Below are positions 60,251 to 64,000 of a stretch of DNA of 64,000 nucleotides, piece by piece. The stretch comes from Diogma glabrata (lineage: Eukaryota; Arthropoda; Insecta; Diptera; Cylindrotomidae): the NCBI GenBank assembly GCA_963693315.1, contig OY856188.1, positions 270,377,114 to 270,441,113 on the forward strand. Direction: 5' to 3'. Made by a program: the position numbers and the translations under genes. Under the pieces are notes generated by a model. The model was given only the letters and a program-made list of their open reading frames with translations, was not told the origin of the DNA and made no database searches. Positions within the stretch are counted from its first letter, which is position 1; every line of letters starts with the position of its first letter.

Positions 60251-61560
60251 GAAGAAGAGATGCTGGAAACAAGACATCTTTCGGATTGTTCTATGCATTC
60301 AAAGAGAATATGGACAACACCTGGATATTCGATGGTGGCGCTACGTGCTATGTATGCTGTAAAAAGGAGATGTTTTTTGAAACTAATCCAATCTCGGACA
60401 AATTGGAATTGGCGAATAGCAGTTCCATGAAAGCTAAAGGAATAGGAAGAGTCATTCTTCAAACGGAATATGGAAGTATTGAGTTGAAGAATGTCCATTA
60501 TATCCCAGAAGCGAAATTGAATTTCCTATCGATACCTATAGCGACTGCAGGTTGATTGAAGATCCAGACATCATTTGACACAACGGACTTGAGAAGAAAT
60601 GATGAGAAATTGATTCTCAGAGGTTTTAGAGCAGATGATTTGTACGTATAAAAGTAAAGAAACAAATCTTGGCAACTGTCAGAGGTGGATCTGATCCACG
60701 AAAATGGCAAGATAGGTACGGGCATCTAAATGTTAAAAGCTTGAAAGATTTGAAGAACAAAAATATGGCCGATGGCTTAGATTTTGCGGATCCCAGTTCT
60801 GATTAGCAGTGTGAAATTTGCATGAAGGGAAAGATTTTTTCTAAAACCAATTCTAAAAGAAAGTAAATCAAGAAGTACGAAGTTGTTGGAGATTGTCCAT
60901 GCAGATCTATGTGGACCGATGAGAACAGTGTCTTCTGTTGGATTGAAATACTTTCTTCAAACAACTGATGATTACTCACGTATGAAGTTCGTGTATTTTT
61001 TGAAAACGAAGTCGCAAGATCTCGAAAAATTCAAAGTTTTCCAATTTCCGAAAATCATTGTGGCATGCGTGTAAAAGCGATTAGAACTAACAATGGCGGT
61101 GAGTTTTTGAATGAAGATTTCACGAAGCCTCTTGAAAATAGTGGCATCCGGCAAGAGCTTACCATTCCTTAAACTCCACAACAGAACGGAGTTGCTCGAT
61201 GCATGATGTTGCAGTCTGGTGTACCCATGTTTCTGTGGGTGGAAGCAATCAACACAACAGTCTACCTAAGAAACAGAAATCCAACAAAGATTCTTGGAGA
61301 CAAGACGCCTCATGAAATATAGTTTGGAGTGAAGCCAGTTGTCACGGATTTGAAGGTGTTTGGTGCACGAGTTGTTTCATTGGACGGACAAGAAGCCAGG
61401 TCACGGAAAATTTGAAGCCAGAGGCGTTGAATATTTTTGTTGGGTACGATCAGCAATCTAAGGGCTATATATGTTTTAATCTGCAGAACAAGACGATCAA
61501 CATTAGCCGTAATGTGAAGTTTATTGCAAATTAATTCTCAGAACATAAAGGTGAGAAATT
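60238..61560 (+). pseudogene. copia-type protease and integrase, broken
   Basis: The protease part has WIFDGGATCYV, matching W-x-x-D-S-G-A-T with Ser changed to Gly, and VHYIPEAKLNFLSI, a standard copia segment. The integrase part has LEIVHADLCGPM (first catalytic Asp present) and DDYSRMKFVYFLKTKSQD. The second catalytic site reads RTNNGGEF instead of R-x-D-N-G-G-E-F, and QQNGVARC replaces Q-Q-N-G-V-A-E-R, so at least two of the three acidic residues are lost. A stop interrupts between the parts (near 60555). Confidence 0.85.
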
Positions 61561-61636
61561 GAATGAACCTGAACTAATATTTTTCCATTGACATTCAAAG
61601 TTCAAAATGCTGAGTTAGTGCAGACAATTTCTTTGG

Positions 61637-62660
61637 ATGGAGAAGAGGAGTGTGAGAGCGCAGATGATGACGTTCCAGAAAATGCGCAATGTCTACAACA
61701 AGTTAATCGAAAAAACTCCGACTCCAGAGGTTAGTCAAAGACCGGTACGAACGAAGAAGGTTCCTGAGAGATACGGAGAGTTTGTAGCTGCTGTAAACAA
61801 ATCAATTGCTTACTCTGAATTATCAACACCACAAAAGTCAAGGAAAAAGACAATGACTAAAGAAATTTCACAGTTGGAAGAGAAAGATACATGGGTTTTA
61901 AGCTAATAAGCCAAAAGACCGCAGAGCTATCAAATGCAAATGGGTCTTTGCGATTAAGCGATACAAGGATAGTAGTATTGAAAAGTACAAGGCCAGACTT
62001 GTAGCCAAAGGTTTCACCCAGAAGGAAGGAGTTGATTTTGAAGAGATGTTTGCGCCTATTGCCCGATACTCCACAATCCGTTTGTTGTTTGCAGTAGCTC
62101 TGGAGTTGGAGATGTATGTTCACCAAATAGATGTGGTTGGGGCATATTTGAATGCACAACTTCAGAATGAGATCTTTATGAATCAGCCCGAAGGTTTTGT
62201 GAGTGAAGAATATCCAAAAAAGGTGTGCAAACTTCAAAGGTCGCTATATGGACTCAAACAATCTAGTCGTGAGTGGAATGTAACGCCGCATAAGGAGTTC
62301 GTTCAAATGGGCTTCGAAAGACTCATAACTGAGAATTCTTTTTATGTAAGAAATGATTCGAAGAATGGCATCACAATTTTAGTAGTTTATTTCGACGACA
62401 TATTGGTAGCTTCGACGTCTCTGGAAGTTGTTATCTCAGTGGAGAAAGAAATCAAGAACAAATTTGATTGTGTGGACAGAGGTGCTCTCAATTAATTTCT
62501 GGGTATGGAAGTATTGAGAGAGGGGGAGAATGGAGCTTTACGAGTTACTCAGAAGCAGTCTATTCGAAAAATGATGGAGGAATTCAGCTTGGAAGATTGA
62601 AGAATATGTAGTACACCAATCAGTTCTGGCACAATCCTATCAAAGTGCGTGCAGTGTGAT
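61637..62660 (+). pseudogene. copia-type reverse transcriptase, partly intact
   Basis: Before 61906 the frame reads EVSQRPVRTKKVPERYGEF, the linker to the polymerase. After a shift it reads RLVAKGFTQKEGVDFEEMFA, then HQIDVVGAYLNAQL (motif A, catalytic Asp present), CKLQRSLYGLKQSSREWN, and LVVYFDDILVAS (Y-F-D-D in place of the usual Y-V-D-D, both Asp present). The open stretch 62046-62495 (149 codons) is the longest intact part, then a stop follows DRGALN. Confidence 0.92.
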
Positions 62661-62699
62661 GAAGAATGTAAGAAGGTAATAATATTCTTCACTCGATTT

Positions 62700-63170
62700 T
62701 TAAATTGTCTCATATGAATTCTAATCCTCAGAAGGATCACTTCACTGCTGCAAAGCACGTTGCTAAGTATTTGCTGAACACCACTGACTATGGCATTTCG
62801 TACGTCGTAAATCACTATTCACTTTCTGCGATGCAGATTGGGCTAGTCAAACACAGAGTAGGCGTTCTTTGACTGGTTACATTTTTTGTTTAGCTGGTGG
62901 TCCAGTTACGCGGGAGAGCAAATTACAGCCTACAATCGCCTTGAGTAGTACCAAAGCAGAATATATGGCCCTTTGCTCTACTTTTTTTTTCCTTCCCTAC
63001 TGGGAAGGATGCTGTATATCTTCGAAACATGCTAACAGAACGGGAGATTTTCGAGAAAAAATTAACTGATCTTCAATATGTTTCATCAGAAGAGAACATG
63101 GCAGATATCATGACGAAAAATCTTAATAAAATCAAACATAGCTTCCATGCCAAGAAGATGAATATTAATT
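62700..63170 (+). pseudogene. copia-type RNase H, broken
   Basis: Fragments read FTAAKHVAKYLLNTTDYG, FCDADWASQTQSRRSLTGY and IFCLAGGPVTRESKLQPTIA, then LSSTKAEYMAL. This corresponds to the D-A-D-W-A, S-x-S-G-Y and S-S-T-E-A-E-Y signatures of copia RNase H; the Glu of the last motif is Lys here. Stops follow. The tail ends just before the purine tract at 63170-63179. Confidence 0.85.
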
Positions 63171-63179
63171 GAAGGGGCG

Positions 63180-63322
63180 TGTTGGAGAGTCAATTAATAA
63201 TATAATCCTAGTTGCATTACTTTTCACGTTTATGTTTTTTGTCTGAAGTTTTTTCATTAATAAAATATTCTTTAATTCAATCGGTTGTTCCAATAGTGGT
63301 GTGGTGACTATTAACTCTCCAA
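63180..63322 (+). mobile_element. Right LTR of the copia-type element
   Basis: About 143 bp from TGTTGGAGAG to ACTCTCCAA, with inverted short ends (TTGGAGAGT). It contains CATTAATAAAATATTC uninterrupted, the empty version of the Helitron site. A likely polyadenylation signal AATAAA is at about 63259. Confidence 0.85.
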
Positions 63323-63427
63323 GTTAATTAAAAAAACTTTGACTTCATAGCATAATAATTATATGTATATAAAATATGCTTTCTTACAATAGTTCTAGGG
63401 CCAATTGAATATCATTACTGTCTCATA
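63323..63427. other. Short spacer
   Basis: AT-rich, nothing recognised. Confidence 0.5.
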
Positions 63428-63927
63428 TAGTCCCTGGGCCGGCATCGATTTCATGTGATGATTACCACATATTTTGTATCGGCCGCTTTTGCGTTCGGCA
63501 AGCTCCGAAAAATGCCGATGCGGGCGATTTTGTAAATTTACTACCAATTTTTTTTTAACTGTTAGGGTTGGAAATTTGTTTAAGAACACGAGGGTAAGCT
63601 TGTCCGACCAAAATGTGTCTGCTATTGTCGAGTCCGACAACTGACATTTTGGATGTTTGGGTTGTTGGATTAGACAAAAGCAGACAAATTTTTGTCGGAC
63701 AAGGTTACCCTTCTCGTGTTCTAAATCAAATTTTCAACCCCCATAGATAAAAAAAAATTTATAAGATCTCGGGCAATCGGCATTTTTCGGAGCTTGACGA
63801 ACGCAAAAGCGGCCGATTTGAGAAAAATCGCAGAACAAACGTATTCGGGCTCGTCAAGGAGAGGCGCCTAACGAAGTATAAAATATGTGGTAATCATCAC
63901 ATGAAATCGGCGCCGGCCCAGGGACTA
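63428..63927. mobile_element. 500-bp hairpin (foldback) element
   Basis: Ends are TAGTCCCTGGGCCGGC at 63428 and its inverse at 63927, with ATA on both outer sides. The two arms are inverted and meet near 63645 with almost no spacer. Shared blocks include ATGTGATGATTACCACATAT, CGGCCGCTTTTGCGTTCG and TGTCCGACMAAAATKTGTC. The left arm lacks about 60 bp that is present in the right arm and in the fragment at 59128. No coding sequence (the 81-codon minus ORF at 63395-63640 is incidental). Confidence 0.9.
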
Positions 63928-64000
63928 ATATTTTATGCAAACAAAATATTAAATCAAAACCAACTATAACAAATCAATTAAAATCCAGTTTAAAAAAGAT

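Larger units (their letters stand above)
59649..63322 (+). mobile_element. Dead copia-type (Ty1/copia) retrotransposon body
   Basis: The gene order gag, protease, integrase, reverse transcriptase, RNase H on the plus strand defines the Ty1/copia superfamily. A purine-rich tract (TTGAAGGGGCG) directly precedes the right LTR, as expected. At least eight stops or shifts break the coding region and several catalytic residues are changed, so the copy cannot move on its own. The left LTR is inverted, which is abnormal. Confidence 0.93.

Overview
The window looks like a piece of an insect chromosome, most likely a fly. It is AT-rich, has long introns and GT-AG splice sites, and carries one BTB/POZ transcription-factor gene with long Asn and Gln tracts of the insect type. 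There are decayed Jockey/LOA/R1-type non-LTR retrotransposons, a copia-type LTR element, a Helitron, hAT-like and TTAA-target elements, and many long inverted-repeat (foldback) elements. No bacterial, viral or organellar gene was seen, and no tRNA or rRNA gene was recognised.

Layout. 1-5640 is a 306-bp satellite that runs off the left edge, with nested higher-order duplications and a diverged edge monomer. 7912-12918 is a 5-kb foldback element. Its arms are built of 132-bp minisatellite units, and its right arm carries a 923-bp hAT-like insertion with an exact 8-bp target duplication. 14955-15420 holds a decayed relative of the satellite monomer. From 15788 to 48081, on the minus strand, lies the only convincing host gene. 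Four coding exons (47284-48081, 40632-40763, 36743-36820, 15788-16681) join in phase 0 and encode a BTB domain split over three exons, after a poly-Asn N-terminal region. Its DNA-binding part is not visible. The introns (6.5, 3.8 and 20.1 kb) are filled with transposon relics, palindromes and a large CT/CCCTAT microsatellite.

48302-51373 is another foldback element, with arms of about 29-bp tandem repeats and a nested element flanked by TTAA. 51374-59127 is mostly decayed repeats with a few short ORFs I cannot assign. 59260-63322 is a dead copia-type element whose left LTR is inverted relative to its right LTR. That left LTR is split by a Helitron, and the intact right LTR gives the exact empty site. 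The window ends in a 500-bp hairpin element.

How the parts fit: only the BTB gene is likely to be a working host gene, and everything else is repeat biology around and inside it. The notable theme is the density of long inverted repeats with tandemly repeated arms. Several of them offer internal empty-site controls that allow insertion events to be read from this sequence alone.
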